Below are positions 6,716 through 16,340 of a stretch of 64,000 nt of DNA, piece after piece. Within the stretch, counting starts at the first letter, position 1. Each line of letters opens with the position of its first letter. The stretch spans positions 1-64,000 of the forward strand of contig JAZNZY010000001.1 in NCBI GenBank assembly GCA_045595165.1. The letters are read 5' to 3'. The translations under genes were made by a program, and so were the position numbers. This DNA is from SFLA01 sp045595165 (GTDB lineage Bacteria > Bacillota > Clostridia > Oscillospirales > CAG-382). Under the pieces are notes generated by a model, which was not told the origin of the DNA, did not search any database, and saw only the letters and a list, made by a program, of their open reading frames with translations.

Positions 6716-9265
6716 TTATTTTACCGAGCGCCCCTTATTCTTTACAATTACTGCCAGGGAGGCGACCAGTATCACGCCTACCACACCGCAGGCGATCCAC
6801 ATAACGGTATTATTTTTGCCGTTTTCATCATCGGAAGGCGCGCTTTCGGAAGACGAAGAATCGTTTTTGTTTTGCTCGTTTTTAATGCTTTCTTCTCTTA
6901 AGCTTTCTTCCTTTTTGCTCTCCTCGATACGGCTTTCTTCGGCTTTGCTGCTTTCCTCATAGGAGCTTTCAAACTCGCTTACGGCGCTGTCATCAATGCC
7001 CGTATCGGGAATATCCTCATCGCTTACGACGGTGCGCTGAGTGTTGCTTAAAATTCTTACGATATATTCAAGATCGCTCTTTATCACCTTGTCTGCGGCG
7101 GAGGTGCCGAGAGATGCGATAATATCCTTCACCGTATTTACGAGAACGTCGTTTTCGGTAGTGGAAACCGCGCCCTTGAAGGCTTCAAGCTTTGCTTTTA
7201 AGCTTTCGCAATCGGCTTTGGATTTACCGCCGAAGGGAAGAATGATATTTACTATTCTGTCAATAGCGTAATCCGCCGAGGCGGTAAGGGCTTTTTCTAT
7301 ATCAAGCGTGGGAGTGATGGCTCTGTTTCTGAAAGCACCGTTTTTCACAAGGAAATCCGAGGTGTTCTTGCCAAGATAGGTGGACGCTTCAAAGAACATA
7401 ACGCCGTCCGCCCCTTTTTCGTTGGCGAGGATAACGTGAGTAGCCGCATCAAAGCCGCTGTAGGAATCTGCGTATACGCCGATACCGGAAGCCAAGAACT
7501 TGCCGTTCATTTTTTCAACGTTTTTATCGGTTGCCTCAACGGAATCCCAGGTGTATGACATAGGCTTGAGCAGATCGATCCAGCCTTTTTTGATCCAAGT
7601 TCCGTAGTCCTGATACAAGCCGTTGCGGGCGCCGGAAGCATCGGGACCTACATCTGCGCAGAGGAGAACGTCTTCCCCGTATTCGTTGAACAGCGTGCGC
7701 ATTTTGCCTACGAAGCCGGTGATAATATCGCATCGGTACTGTACCCAGTTATCCCAATAGGAAGCGGAAGTATCGTACTTGGGAGTAACTCCGTATTTTG
7801 CCTTGAATCCGCCTACGGTAAGGGCATCGTAGCCGTAATCGTCGTTGATACCGTCCTGATAACGAATATAATCCAATTCAAAGCCGTCGATATCGTAATT
7901 TTCAAGTATGTATTGATAAGTGCCCAGCAGGAACTCCTGCACCTCGGGATGGGCGGGGTTGAGGAAGCAGAAATCGTCGTCGTCTTTAACGCAGGTGTCC
8001 TTGCCGCTGTTATTTATGTTGCGCCAGGTGGGATTTTTATACCACACGCTTCTTTCAAGGTTGGAGCAAGTGGTGTGGGAGGAATAGAATATAGGCATCC
8101 ATACGTGCAGTTCCATTCCTCTTGCGTGGCATTCCTCAATGTAAGCGCCAAGCACGTCAAAACCGTTAAATTTGGGATTTTGCTCGAAATCGCTTCCCTC
8201 GGGCGCGGGGAAAATGAGGGTGGAATCGTAAAGAGTTTCTATACAAAGAGTGTTTATGCCGTTATCATAAAGCCGCTGGACGTAATCCGCAACCTCTTGC
8301 TTGGTCTTCTGGATAGGTCTTATCCACACGCCGCGGTACTCTACGGTGCGGCTTTCTGCGCAGGCGGAAAGTCCCGCATTGAGAAGTGCGTTTATATCCG
8401 CAATACAGTTTGTCATCTCGGTTTCATCCGTAAGGGTTTCGTACTTCGCACGGAGAGAAACCATTTGGTTTATGCAGGAATCTAAAAACTCGTAATCGTA
8501 ATATGCAAAATTCTTTTTACCCGAATCCCGCTTGTCCCTTAACTGCTGAATGCCGGTATCAATAAGGGAAATATACGCAAAAACATCCATTTCCAGAGTA
8601 ACTGTCTTTGCGGCGGCATCGTAGGAAGCTTTCATACCCACGCGGGCGTTTTTGGTAAGCCAGTCCGAATTGACTCCGTGGCCGGAGATTATAAATCCGC
8701 CCTTAGGAACTGTATTGTTGTTGCCGCCTACTGCGGTAACGCGTCCGTCCGTGCCGACGATAACCTCATAGCCCCATTCGTTGGTGCCGGTCTTGCCGCT
8801 TTGGTTATATATTACAAGGGCTCCTTCGCCGCGGGTGCCGTTTACACTCGTGATCTCACGCTGTATGGTATAATACATTCCGCCGAATGCGGTGGGCTCG
8901 GTGGAAAGAAGTATGGTGGAAGAACGGGAATCGTAATAGCAGTACATGCCAACCTTGCAGTTTTGCTTTATCCAATCGCCCATACTGCTGTGACCGGAAA
9001 GGACGAATCCGCCTTCGGGAATGGTTTCGTTACCCATGGTGGTTACACGGATTATCTTGTTATCCGCATCGACAACCGCTTCCGCACCCCATTGGTTGGT
9101 AGCGGTGGACGCACCGAACGCAGGGGTGTATACGATAAGCTCGTCTTCTCCTCTGCCGCGGTTTTCTGCGTGTACGGTCTGAGTGATCTCCTCAGCGGAA
9201 ACAGCAAAGGAAAGACAGCCCATACACATAACCAGCGCAAGTAAAATAACAATTATTTTCTTCAT
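6716..9265 (-). CDS. Surface-anchored glycoside hydrolase-like (GHL10/YngK type) protein
   Basis: The 849-residue product has a signal peptide (residues 1-25, ending VSA-EE), two related modules at about 27-125 and 137-235 (each with ENxxGRGExxLxVY and GGFxxSGH motifs), then a GHL10-type TIM barrel from about 304 (RGVWIRP, ELHVWMPIF, DGFELDYIRYQDG). GHL10 barrels resemble family 10 and 13 glycosidases and are linked to cell wall or exopolysaccharide cleavage. The tail is a Ser/Glu-rich spacer followed by a transmembrane anchor (MWIACGVVGVILVASLAVIV) and a basic end. So it is likely an exported, membrane-tethered carbohydrate-active enzyme; the substrate is unknown. Its ATG lies one base after the ychF stop, so the two are probably co-transcribed. 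Confidence 0.85.
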   Translation of the reverse strand: MKKIIVILLALVMCMGCLSFAVSAEEITQTVHAENRGRGEDELIVYTPAFGASTATNQWGAEAVVDADNKIIRVTTMGNETIPEGGFVLSGHSSMGDWIKQNCKVGMYCYYDSRSSTILLSTEPTAFGGMYYTIQREITSVNGTRGEGALVIYNQSGKTGTNEWGYEVIVGTDGRVTAVGGNNNTVPKGGFIISGHGVNSDWLTKNARVGMKASYDAAAKTVTLEMDVFAYISLIDTGIQQLRDKRDSGKKNFAYYDYEFLDSCINQMVSLRAKYETLTDETEMTNCIADINALLNAGLSACAESRTVEYRGVWIRPIQKTKQEVADYVQRLYDNGINTLCIETLYDSTLIFPAPEGSDFEQNPKFNGFDVLGAYIEECHARGMELHVWMPIFYSSHTTCSNLERSVWYKNPTWRNINNSGKDTCVKDDDDFCFLNPAHPEVQEFLLGTYQYILENYDIDGFELDYIRYQDGINDDYGYDALTVGGFKAKYGVTPKYDTSASYWDNWVQYRCDIITGFVGKMRTLFNEYGEDVLLCADVGPDASGARNGLYQDYGTWIKKGWIDLLKPMSYTWDSVEATDKNVEKMNGKFLASGIGVYADSYSGFDAATHVILANEKGADGVMFFEASTYLGKNTSDFLVKNGAFRNRAITPTLDIEKALTASADYAIDRIVNIILPFGGKSKADCESLKAKLEAFKGAVSTTENDVLVNTVKDIIASLGTSAADKVIKSDLEYIVRILSNTQRTVVSDEDIPDTGIDDSAVSEFESSYEESSKAEESRIEESKKEESLREESIKNEQNKNDSSSSESAPSDDENGKNNTVMWIACGVVGVILVASLAVIVKNKGRSVK

Positions 9266-9266
9266 A

Positions 9267-10352
9267 TTACACGTTAAAGCGGAACAGTACTATGTCCCCA
9301 TCCTCCATTACGTATTCTTTTCCTTCGCTTCTTACAAGACCTGCGTCCTTGGCGGCGGTCATAGAACCTTTTTCCATAAGGGCATCGTATGCCACTACCT
9401 CGGCGCGGATAAATCCGCGCTCGATATCGCTGTGTATCTTTCCTGCCGCCTTGGGCGCCTTGGTGCCTGCGGGAATTGTCCACGCGCGCACCTCGGGAGT
9501 GCCTGCGGTGAGGAAGGAAATGAGTCCCAGTAATTTATAGGAAGTCTTTATAAGACGGTTAAGGCCGGATTCGGTAAGTCCCATATCCTCAAGGAAAGCT
9601 GCCTGCTCGTCCTCGTCCAGCTCTGCGATCTCCGCTTCGGCGGATGCGCATACGATAAGAACTTCGCTGTTTTCCCCTGCCACAGCCTTTTTCAAGGCTT
9701 CGGTGTATTCGTTGCCGTCTACCACGCTGCCCTCGTCCACGTTGGCGGCGTATATAACGGGCTTGAAGGATATAAGATCCATTACGGAAATATATTCAAG
9801 CTGTTTTTCGGTAAATTCAATATTTCTTGCGCTCTTTCCGTCCATAAGACCTGCGTAAAGGACCTCCAGCGCCTCCAGCTCGTCGGCGGCGGTCTTGTCG
9901 CCCTTGAGCTGTTTTTTAACCTTGTCTATACGGCGCTCGGTCATTTCAAGGTCCGCAAGAACAAGCTCGGTGTTTATGGTTTCCACGTCACGCACAGGGT
10001 CTGCCGTTTCGTCCACGTGGACTACCTCGCTTCCGCCGAAGCAGCGTACCACGTGTACTACCGCATCCACGTTACGGATGTGGGAAAGAAACTTGTTGCC
10101 CAGACCTTCTCCGCTTGCCGCACCGCGGACAAGACCTGCTATATCCACAAATTCAATGGTGGCATAGGTCTTTTTCTCGGGATTATACATTTCGCACAGA
10201 CGGTCTATGCGCTCATCGGGCACGGTAACAACGCCCACGTTGGGCTCGATAGTGCAAAAGGGGTAATTGGCAGACGCCGCGCCTGCTTTTGTAAGTGCAT
10301 TAAAAAGAGTGCTTTTACCCACGTTGGGCAAGCCTACTATTCCTAATTTCAT
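9267..10352 (-). CDS. ychF: Redox-regulated ATPase YchF (Obg-like)
   Basis: This 361-residue P-loop protein is full length for YchF. The G1 motif GLPNVGKST is at residues 6-14, IEPNVGVVTVPDERIDRL follows, and a C-terminal TGS domain ends EGKEYVMEDGDIVLFRFNV. YchF hydrolyses ATP rather than GTP, binds ribosomes, and takes part in stress and translation control. The GHL10-like gene follows after one base. A consensus promoter lies at 10388-10416. Confidence 0.95.
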   Translation of the reverse strand: MKLGIVGLPNVGKSTLFNALTKAGAASANYPFCTIEPNVGVVTVPDERIDRLCEMYNPEKKTYATIEFVDIAGLVRGAASGEGLGNKFLSHIRNVDAVVHVVRCFGGSEVVHVDETADPVRDVETINTELVLADLEMTERRIDKVKKQLKGDKTAADELEALEVLYAGLMDGKSARNIEFTEKQLEYISVMDLISFKPVIYAANVDEGSVVDGNEYTEALKKAVAGENSEVLIVCASAEAEIAELDEDEQAAFLEDMGLTESGLNRLIKTSYKLLGLISFLTAGTPEVRAWTIPAGTKAPKAAGKIHSDIERGFIRAEVVAYDALMEKGSMTAAKDAGLVRSEGKEYVMEDGDIVLFRFNV

Positions 10353-10387
10353 AGTGTATCTCCGCAGTTTTCATATTTTTACATTTT

Positions 10388-10416
10388 ATTATATAATATA
10401 AAAGCGAAAAAAGCAA
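10388..10416 (-). promoter_or_regulatory. Promoter of ychF
   Basis: On the minus strand TTGCTT, 17 bases, TATAAT, 36 bases from the start. Confidence 0.75.
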
Positions 10417-10462
10417 CACAAAAGTTATCGGCAAAAAACCTTTAAGACAAAGCGTTTTTATG

Positions 10463-10491
10463 TTGATATTTTGCCGATACCGTGGTATAAT
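10463..10491 (+). promoter_or_regulatory. Promoter of the Fic gene
   Basis: TTGATA, 17-base spacer, TATAAT. The ATG is 31 bases downstream. Confidence 0.75.
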
Positions 10492-10521
10492 ACCCTTGTA
10501 AAAAAAGACACGGAGGGCTGT

Positions 10522-11409
10522 ATGGAATATTTATCTGCCGCAAAAATAGCGGAAAAATGGGGAGTTTCGCCCCGAAGCGTGCGGAATTACTGTGCTTTGG
10601 GCAGAATTGAGGGGGCAAAGCTTATCGGCAAGATATGGTACCTGCCCGAAAACGCCCAAAAGCCCGAAAGGTCCAACAAGAAAAAGCGTTCCCTTGCCCT
10701 GCTTGATATATTGAGAGAGCAAAAATCGGCGCACTTCAAGGGCGGCATCTACCACAAAATACAAATAGACCTTACCTACAATTCCAACCGCATGGAAGGC
10801 AGCCGCCTTACCCACGATCAGACCAGATATATTTTTGAAACAAACACCATAGGATTTGAAAACGGGGCGGTTAACGTGGATGATATTATCGAAACCGCCA
10901 ACCACTTCCGCTGTATCGATACGGTGATCGACCGCGGGGGAGAAAAGCTTACCGAAGGCTTTATAAAAGAGCTTCACGCCATCCTTAAGGCGGGAACCGC
11001 TGACAGCCGCAAGGATTGGTTTGCGGTGGGCGAATACAAAAAGCTTCCCAACGAGGTGGGCGGTAATGACACGGCGTTGCCCGAAGAGGTAAAGAAAAAA
11101 ATGCGTTCCCTCCTCTCCGCTTATAACGCCGATCCCCGCAAAAGCTTTGAAGATATAGTGGCGTTTCACGTTGAATTTGAGCGCATACACCCTTTTCAGG
11201 ACGGAAACGGCAGAGTGGGACGACTTATTCTGTTTAAGGAATGTCTGAAGCACGGCATTGTACCGTTTATTATCGAAGACGATCTGAAGCTGTTCTATTA
11301 CCGCGGCTTAAAGGAATGGGACAGAGAAAAAGGTTTTCTTTTGGACACCTGCCTTACCGCCCAAGACAGATTCAAAAAACATCTGGATTATTTCAGAATC
11401 GAATATTAA
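10522..11409 (+). CDS. Fic-domain protein with N-terminal helix-turn-helix
   Basis: The 295-residue product joins a MerR/excisionase-like DNA-binding helix-turn-helix (residues 1-45, AAKIAEKWGVSPRSVRNYC) to a Fic domain. Fic enzymes usually transfer AMP from ATP to a hydroxyl of a target protein. The active-site motif HPFQDGNGRVGR is complete at about residues 217-228. An upstream SNRMEG fits the inhibitory (S/T)xxxE(G/N) motif, so this is a class II Fic protein with built-in autoinhibition. The start at 10522 has CGGAGG 6 bases before it. It is monocistronic with its own promoter and terminator; no antitoxin partner is adjacent, in keeping with an internal inhibitory helix. Its target is unknown. 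Confidence 0.88.
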   Translation: MEYLSAAKIAEKWGVSPRSVRNYCALGRIEGAKLIGKIWYLPENAQKPERSNKKKRSLALLDILREQKSAHFKGGIYHKIQIDLTYNSNRMEGSRLTHDQTRYIFETNTIGFENGAVNVDDIIETANHFRCIDTVIDRGGEKLTEGFIKELHAILKAGTADSRKDWFAVGEYKKLPNEVGGNDTALPEEVKKKMRSLLSAYNADPRKSFEDIVAFHVEFERIHPFQDGNGRVGRLILFKECLKHGIVPFIIEDDLKLFYYRGLKEWDREKGFLLDTCLTAQDRFKKHLDYFRIEY

Positions 11410-11424
11410 TCACCCCGAGAAAAA

Positions 11425-11461
11425 TCACCCCAAGAAGCCTTTCGGCTTCTCGGGGACCCCG
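11425..11461 (+). repeat. CACCCC-type hairpin element
   Basis: CACCCC followed by the stem AAGAAGCC-TTTC-GGCTTCTC and GGGGACCCCG, 15 bases after the Fic stop codon. An extra CACCCCGAGA lies before it. Confidence 0.7.
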
Positions 11462-11468
11462 AGAAAAA

Positions 11469-11507
11469 ACGGCGGTGGGACCGAAAAAGTCCCACCGCCG
11501 TGGTGTT
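11469..11507. terminator. Bidirectional terminator between Fic and transglutaminase genes
   Basis: Perfect 13-base stem ACGGCGGTGGGAC with GTCCCACCGCCGT, A-rich on one side and T-rich on the other, between two convergent genes. Confidence 0.85.
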
Positions 11508-13877
11508 TTATTGAACGGGAGTAGCCGCTGTATCAACAATAGCGTAGGTTGAGAGATAGGGGGCTTCAAAGGTGATAGTGTTGCCGTTTACGGTGGAGGG
11601 AACTTCGGTAAGATTTCCGATTCCGTCTACAAAGTATACGCCGTAGGTGCCGCCGTTATTTTCCAGGGGTACGGTCACCGTAGCGGTTCCGCCATTAAGA
11701 TCGTTAACGGTACCGCCGTACACAGAGTCGGTGCAGTGTATCCAATAGAGATCCACCACGTCCAGCTTATTCAAAGCAGGCTGCTGACCGTATTCACACC
11801 ACTCTATTTCCAGAGGGTACAATACAAGCCAGAGCTCTGAGCCATCGCGGGATTCAACGATACCGTTCATAGCATCTTGGTCCAGCGTCACAGAGCCGTG
11901 CACAAGGGGGATCTGCAAAGAACAGCCCATATCTATTGCCAGTTTTATAACGTCTGTTTGAATCGTTACTCCGTGTTTTGTTTCGGTATACTTGGAGGTA
12001 ACCGTGCCGTCGATAATCGGCTGATCCATGAACATAAAATCCATCAACGGACCGATTGCCGTTTGCATTTCGACCAGCGGAGTGCCGAAATAAATGTCAA
12101 CAGATTCTTGCGGAGGTGTCGGTTCGAAATTATCGGAGGGATCGAAAACGCCGACACCGTCCTCGTTAAGCGGCAGATACCACATTTCGCCCCACTGCTC
12201 GGTGTTAACGAGGGTAAATTCCGCCAGCGCATTGTGATCCAGAACAATAGAGCCTTCTGCCAGAGGCAGTATAAAATCATAAGGAATTGCCAGCATACTT
12301 TCGTATGTCCCCGGCATAACGAAGTAGCCGTTGGCGTTTTGGGCCGAAGGCAGAGTAATCTCACCGTACTCCGGCGCAGACCCCATCAGCATATCGATAA
12401 TATCGTCGGTTACAATAGGATAAATATCGCGATCGTTGGTGAGGGAAAGCTCCGCCTCTGCTCCAGAAGGACCGCCTTGATCAAGCGCCGCGTATTCCGC
12501 GGGACGGTAAACGTCTCCGAAGTTGACGGTTATCTCAAAGCTGCGTTCGCCGCCGTTGTAGGATGCATCGACCCGATTAGTATAGACGATGTGGCAAATG
12601 ATGTCCGCTTCGCCTTCGCTGTGGCAGGATACCACACCGTTTTCATCCACCGTGGCAACGGAGGGATTGCTTGTGGACCAGTATAATTCGTAATCGCTCT
12701 CCGCGGGTATGGAACCGCTGTGGAGATCAAATATTTGTCCCTCATAGCTTGCGTCTACGTAAAGATTTCCCCACTTCATCATATAGGCTTGCTGAGGAAC
12801 CAAAAGCTTGTAAGCGACGCCGTGCTCAAAATACAAGGTTTCGCCGTTATGTTGGGCAACGAGGTTGGACGCCATAAATCCGTTTTCGTACAGATAGTGT
12901 ACGCTGCCTGCAGAAAAGCCTGTGGCATTACCTGTGGTGAACCAACCGTTGGCGAACAGCTCGCCCTCCTCGTAATCGGATAAATATATGTAGGCTCCCG
13001 CGCCGTCAAGATAGCGGGCTTCGCCGCCCCACTGAGGATCGTAGCCGTAATAATTCAGATCCATGCAGTAGTTCAGGGGTAAGCTGACAAACTGGGTGAC
13101 GGGTCCATCGGGAGATACGGCAAAAACCTTTCCGTACGCATAGACGGTTGCACCGTTTTCCCTCACAAGGGGCGGAATTGCATTTTTATCGTAGATAGGA
13201 CTGATACCGCCGACAGAACTTATGTAGAACTCTTTGGCGATCTGCTCTCGGTCGGTAAGGTGTGCGGTTCCCCAAGTGGGATCGTATAAAGCCCACTCCC
13301 CGTCCAGATATACGAAGCACCATGCGTGACCGTCGAGTTCAAGCAGATCCTTCGGAGCGATACTGCTCATATAACCGCGCCAACCCACGGCAAATTCTGC
13401 GGGAATGCCCAGAGTGCGGCATAGATCACGCATCAACATAGTTTTGCCCAGACAGTTTCCCCCGCCTCCGTAGAGAACGTCGAAGGAAAAAGGAGAAGAC
13501 AGCTTCCAATACGTGATGTTATTAACGATCCAGTTCTGGATGGCGTTAACCTTTTCTTTGTCCGTGGTACAGCCCGCTGTGATCTGCTGAGCAAAGGCGG
13601 TTATTATACGCTGATCCGCGCCGGTGCCGTACTCCCAGCGCAGAGCCATTTCGGGATATTTTTCAACGTATATCTCATCGAGATACCGAAAGGTGTCATC
13701 TGCCATCTGAGGCGTGTACAGATAGCAGGCGTTATCTGCAGTCTCACCGTCGGGAGTGCCCACCAGAGGCGGCGCGTCAATATCGGAAACGGAATTGTCT
13801 GTCAGCTCGCACGCCGCGGTGACGAGGCATACCAAAAGAATAAGCGCAAGCAAACGGAATACACGTGATCGATTCAT
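11508..13877 (-). CDS. Transglutaminase-like lipoprotein with Big2-type domain
   Basis: The 789-residue protein has a lipoprotein signal (ALILLVCLVTAA-C, cysteine at about 23). A transglutaminase-like cysteine protease fold occupies about residues 60-220: the Cys is in GGNCLGKTMLMRDLC, the His in LDGHAWCFVYLDG, and the Asp in ALYDPTWG, so the triad is intact. A bacterial Ig-like (Big2) segment follows (PSVATVDENGVVSCHSEGEADI), then about 300 residues of unrecognised repeats rich in Val and Thr. Such proteins are secreted surface peptidases or cross-linking enzymes. GGAGG precedes the ATG by 9 bases. Promoter at 13921-13949. The partner is unknown. Confidence 0.85.
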   Translation of the reverse strand: MNRSRVFRLLALILLVCLVTAACELTDNSVSDIDAPPLVGTPDGETADNACYLYTPQMADDTFRYLDEIYVEKYPEMALRWEYGTGADQRIITAFAQQITAGCTTDKEKVNAIQNWIVNNITYWKLSSPFSFDVLYGGGGNCLGKTMLMRDLCRTLGIPAEFAVGWRGYMSSIAPKDLLELDGHAWCFVYLDGEWALYDPTWGTAHLTDREQIAKEFYISSVGGISPIYDKNAIPPLVRENGATVYAYGKVFAVSPDGPVTQFVSLPLNYCMDLNYYGYDPQWGGEARYLDGAGAYIYLSDYEEGELFANGWFTTGNATGFSAGSVHYLYENGFMASNLVAQHNGETLYFEHGVAYKLLVPQQAYMMKWGNLYVDASYEGQIFDLHSGSIPAESDYELYWSTSNPSVATVDENGVVSCHSEGEADIICHIVYTNRVDASYNGGERSFEITVNFGDVYRPAEYAALDQGGPSGAEAELSLTNDRDIYPIVTDDIIDMLMGSAPEYGEITLPSAQNANGYFVMPGTYESMLAIPYDFILPLAEGSIVLDHNALAEFTLVNTEQWGEMWYLPLNEDGVGVFDPSDNFEPTPPQESVDIYFGTPLVEMQTAIGPLMDFMFMDQPIIDGTVTSKYTETKHGVTIQTDVIKLAIDMGCSLQIPLVHGSVTLDQDAMNGIVESRDGSELWLVLYPLEIEWCEYGQQPALNKLDVVDLYWIHCTDSVYGGTVNDLNGGTATVTVPLENNGGTYGVYFVDGIGNLTEVPSTVNGNTITFEAPYLSTYAIVDTAATPVQ

Positions 13878-13920
13878 AATTCATTCCTCCACATTACTGC
13901 TTTGATGAATTTTATGTTAT

Positions 13921-13949
13921 ATTATACCTTATCCCCTCTGCTTTTTCAA
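13921..13949 (-). promoter_or_regulatory. Promoter of the transglutaminase lipoprotein
   Basis: On the minus strand TTGAAA, 17 bases, TATAAT. Confidence 0.75.
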
Positions 13950-13966
13950 TATAAATTTGCCTTTCG

Positions 13967-13996
13967 TTGACAAAAGCAGTGGGTGTGTGGTAAAAT
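13967..13996 (+). promoter_or_regulatory. Promoter of DUF4434 lipoprotein and cysK
   Basis: TTGACA, 18-base spacer, TAAAAT, 37 bases before the start; divergent from the promoter at 13921-13949. Confidence 0.75.
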
Positions 13997-14032
13997 GTTT
14001 TCAAGCAAACGTGGAGTAAGGAGAGTAAAAAA

Positions 14033-16339
14033 ATGAAAAAAACGGTATGCTTGCTTCTTATCACTTTGATTTTTGGAGGTATGCTTATGACAAGCTGTGA
14101 AACCAATCCCCCGCTTACAGAGCCGTATGTGCTTGAAAATATACGTGTTTGGCCCGAAAGCGGCACGGTTATGATAGAAAATGAGGGCAAGCGGACCTTG
14201 ACAAGGGACGATTCCGCTCCCGAGGAGCTTACCTTTACCGATTGGTATAACAACACCCACGTGGAAAAGCTTCCCTTAAGCGGAGTTTCCGTGTTTATAG
14301 ACATCGGCTTCCCTGCGCAAAGCGGCAAGGTGGAATTAAAGGGTGCGGACTGCTCCTACAAGGTGTACGCTTCCGATGACGGATATAATTTCACAAAGTT
14401 TTTGGGCGAGTTTGATACCGAAACCTTTGAATTCAACACCGATTGCAAGGCGTTTAATATAGTTTTTGAAAAAGAAAACGTTACCCTCTCCGCCGTAACG
14501 GTTACGGCTTTGCCCTATGCAAAGAAGACCTTGCTTTCTTTGGGCGCTTCTTACGTATGGGAAGGCGTGGGAATGAAGGCGTATTCCGATAAAGACGGGT
14601 TAAAGCTTACCGACGGAGTGTATTTTACGGGGGATGACAGCGTTATCGCCGCAAAGACCGCCCACGATACGGATACACGCACGGGCAAAAAGGGAAATAT
14701 AATTACTATTGATCTGGGAGATATAAAGAATGTTTCCGAGGTGTCTTTTTCCGCCTTCCTCTCGGGGGATATAAAGGCGGTAATCCCCACACGAATCTCC
14801 GTGCGCTATTCCGCAGACGGGGAAAACTGGGAGGATTTCGGACAATCATTCCTTGTGGAAACAAAGAAAAACTTAAGCCGTTTCACCGTAACCCGCCCCG
14901 CAACCGTCAAAGCGAGATACGTTAAAGTGCTCACCTATGCAGACGGAATTTTCGCCACCGATGAAATTGAGGTCTGGGGCGCAAACGCTCCCGTTGAAGA
15001 AAAATCGTACGCGGTTCTTGACCTGCCCGAAGGCGACGTAAACACGGTTAAGAGCGCGGGGGACAAAGCGTTAACCGATAATATATTCAACACCGGCGTA
15101 AAGGTGGAAAGCGCGCTTACCGTAAAAGCCAAAGGCGCGGTAACGGCTGTGAATATAGTTTCTACCGCAGAAATCAAGAATATTTCTCCCGCAGGCAAGA
15201 TGATAAGCAACACCGCCGCAGGACTGCATACTACGCTTATTGTGTTGGAAACCCCCATAGAATCGGGTGAATTTACCCTTTCCTTCGACTGTGCGGGCGA
15301 GGTAAACGAAATACAGACCTACGGAAAGACTGTAGCCCTGCCCGTGGTGGACGGGGGCTTTTACCAGCTTCCCACCAACGGCGGTAACGACGTTTCCACC
15401 CAGAACGACGCATACAGTTGGTATCTTTCCCTTAAAGGTATGCGGGACTTGGGTATGAGCACGGTGATAATCCAGTATTCCACCCATTTTAATGCAAAGA
15501 CTACCCTTATAAACGGCAAAAACATTACCGCCGCAGGATATACCTATACACCCACCTACGGCACGGAGGATCTGTGCAAGGCGGTGCTTGACGGGGCTGA
15601 AAAGCTGGGCATGAAGGTGTTTATCGGCACTATTCACGATGCGGATTTCACCGCCCCTTCAAAAAATCAGGCGCAGTACGATGCCATTGTGGCAGACGGC
15701 GAAAAGGTGATTAAGGATATTCACGAAATGTACGGGGATCACCCCGCTTTCGGCGGATATTATCTTTCCGATGAAACCTGCGATTATTGGCTTAACCTTA
15801 AAGGCGGCGTGGAGGCTGCCCGCAAGGTTTACGAGGGACAGTCCAAGGTGATACGTTCTCTTGACGAGGACGCACTTATAATGATCGCACCCGCTATATG
15901 GCGTTCCGGCAGCGCAGACAAGATAACGGATAAGCTGTACGAGCTTTTAAAGCCCGCATCCGACGGAGAGAAGCCGGTAGTGGATATCGTTGCGGTGCAG
16001 GACTGCCTCGGCAGAGAGCAGACCCTTACCGTAACCGATAAGGTTTACGGAGATTGGCTTAAATACTGTCAGGCTTGGAAAAAGGGAATTGAAAAAGCAG
16101 GGGCGGATTTCTGGCACGATGCAGAGGTTTTTGAGATAAATTATTCCTCCAAGCGTTTTGAAGAAACCGAAAAATCGCTTACTCTGGAATACCCGCTTTC
16201 CGACGGAATTATCGTTTTTGATATCCCCCATTATATGACTCCCATGGCGCTTTGGGGCAAGGACGATTGGAAGGGTGTATACAAAATGCACCAAATGAAG
16301 CAGTATATAGAATATTACAGTAATCTTACACAGGAATAA
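14033..16339 (+). CDS. DUF4434 lipoprotein with discoidin-like domain
   Basis: The 768-residue product begins with a lipoprotein signal (LLLITLIFGGMLMTS-C, cysteine at about 22). Residues from about 165 to 325 look like an F5/8 type C (discoidin) carbohydrate-binding module: VSFSAFLSGD, TRISVRYSADGENWEDFG, and ARYVKVLTYADGIFATDEIEVWG. The C-terminal half, from GGFYQLPTNGG at about residue 440, matches DUF4434, a predicted TIM barrel related to glycosidases. It is therefore a likely cell-surface glycan-acting protein. AAGGAGAG precedes the ATG. cysK starts one base after the stop, suggesting co-transcription although no shared function is evident. Confidence 0.82.
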   Translation: MKKTVCLLLITLIFGGMLMTSCETNPPLTEPYVLENIRVWPESGTVMIENEGKRTLTRDDSAPEELTFTDWYNNTHVEKLPLSGVSVFIDIGFPAQSGKVELKGADCSYKVYASDDGYNFTKFLGEFDTETFEFNTDCKAFNIVFEKENVTLSAVTVTALPYAKKTLLSLGASYVWEGVGMKAYSDKDGLKLTDGVYFTGDDSVIAAKTAHDTDTRTGKKGNIITIDLGDIKNVSEVSFSAFLSGDIKAVIPTRISVRYSADGENWEDFGQSFLVETKKNLSRFTVTRPATVKARYVKVLTYADGIFATDEIEVWGANAPVEEKSYAVLDLPEGDVNTVKSAGDKALTDNIFNTGVKVESALTVKAKGAVTAVNIVSTAEIKNISPAGKMISNTAAGLHTTLIVLETPIESGEFTLSFDCAGEVNEIQTYGKTVALPVVDGGFYQLPTNGGNDVSTQNDAYSWYLSLKGMRDLGMSTVIIQYSTHFNAKTTLINGKNITAAGYTYTPTYGTEDLCKAVLDGAEKLGMKVFIGTIHDADFTAPSKNQAQYDAIVADGEKVIKDIHEMYGDHPAFGGYYLSDETCDYWLNLKGGVEAARKVYEGQSKVIRSLDEDALIMIAPAIWRSGSADKITDKLYELLKPASDGEKPVVDIVAVQDCLGREQTLTVTDKVYGDWLKYCQAWKKGIEKAGADFWHDAEVFEINYSSKRFEETEKSLTLEYPLSDGIIVFDIPHYMTPMALWGKDDWKGVYKMHQMKQYIEYYSNLTQE

Positions 16340-16340
16340 T

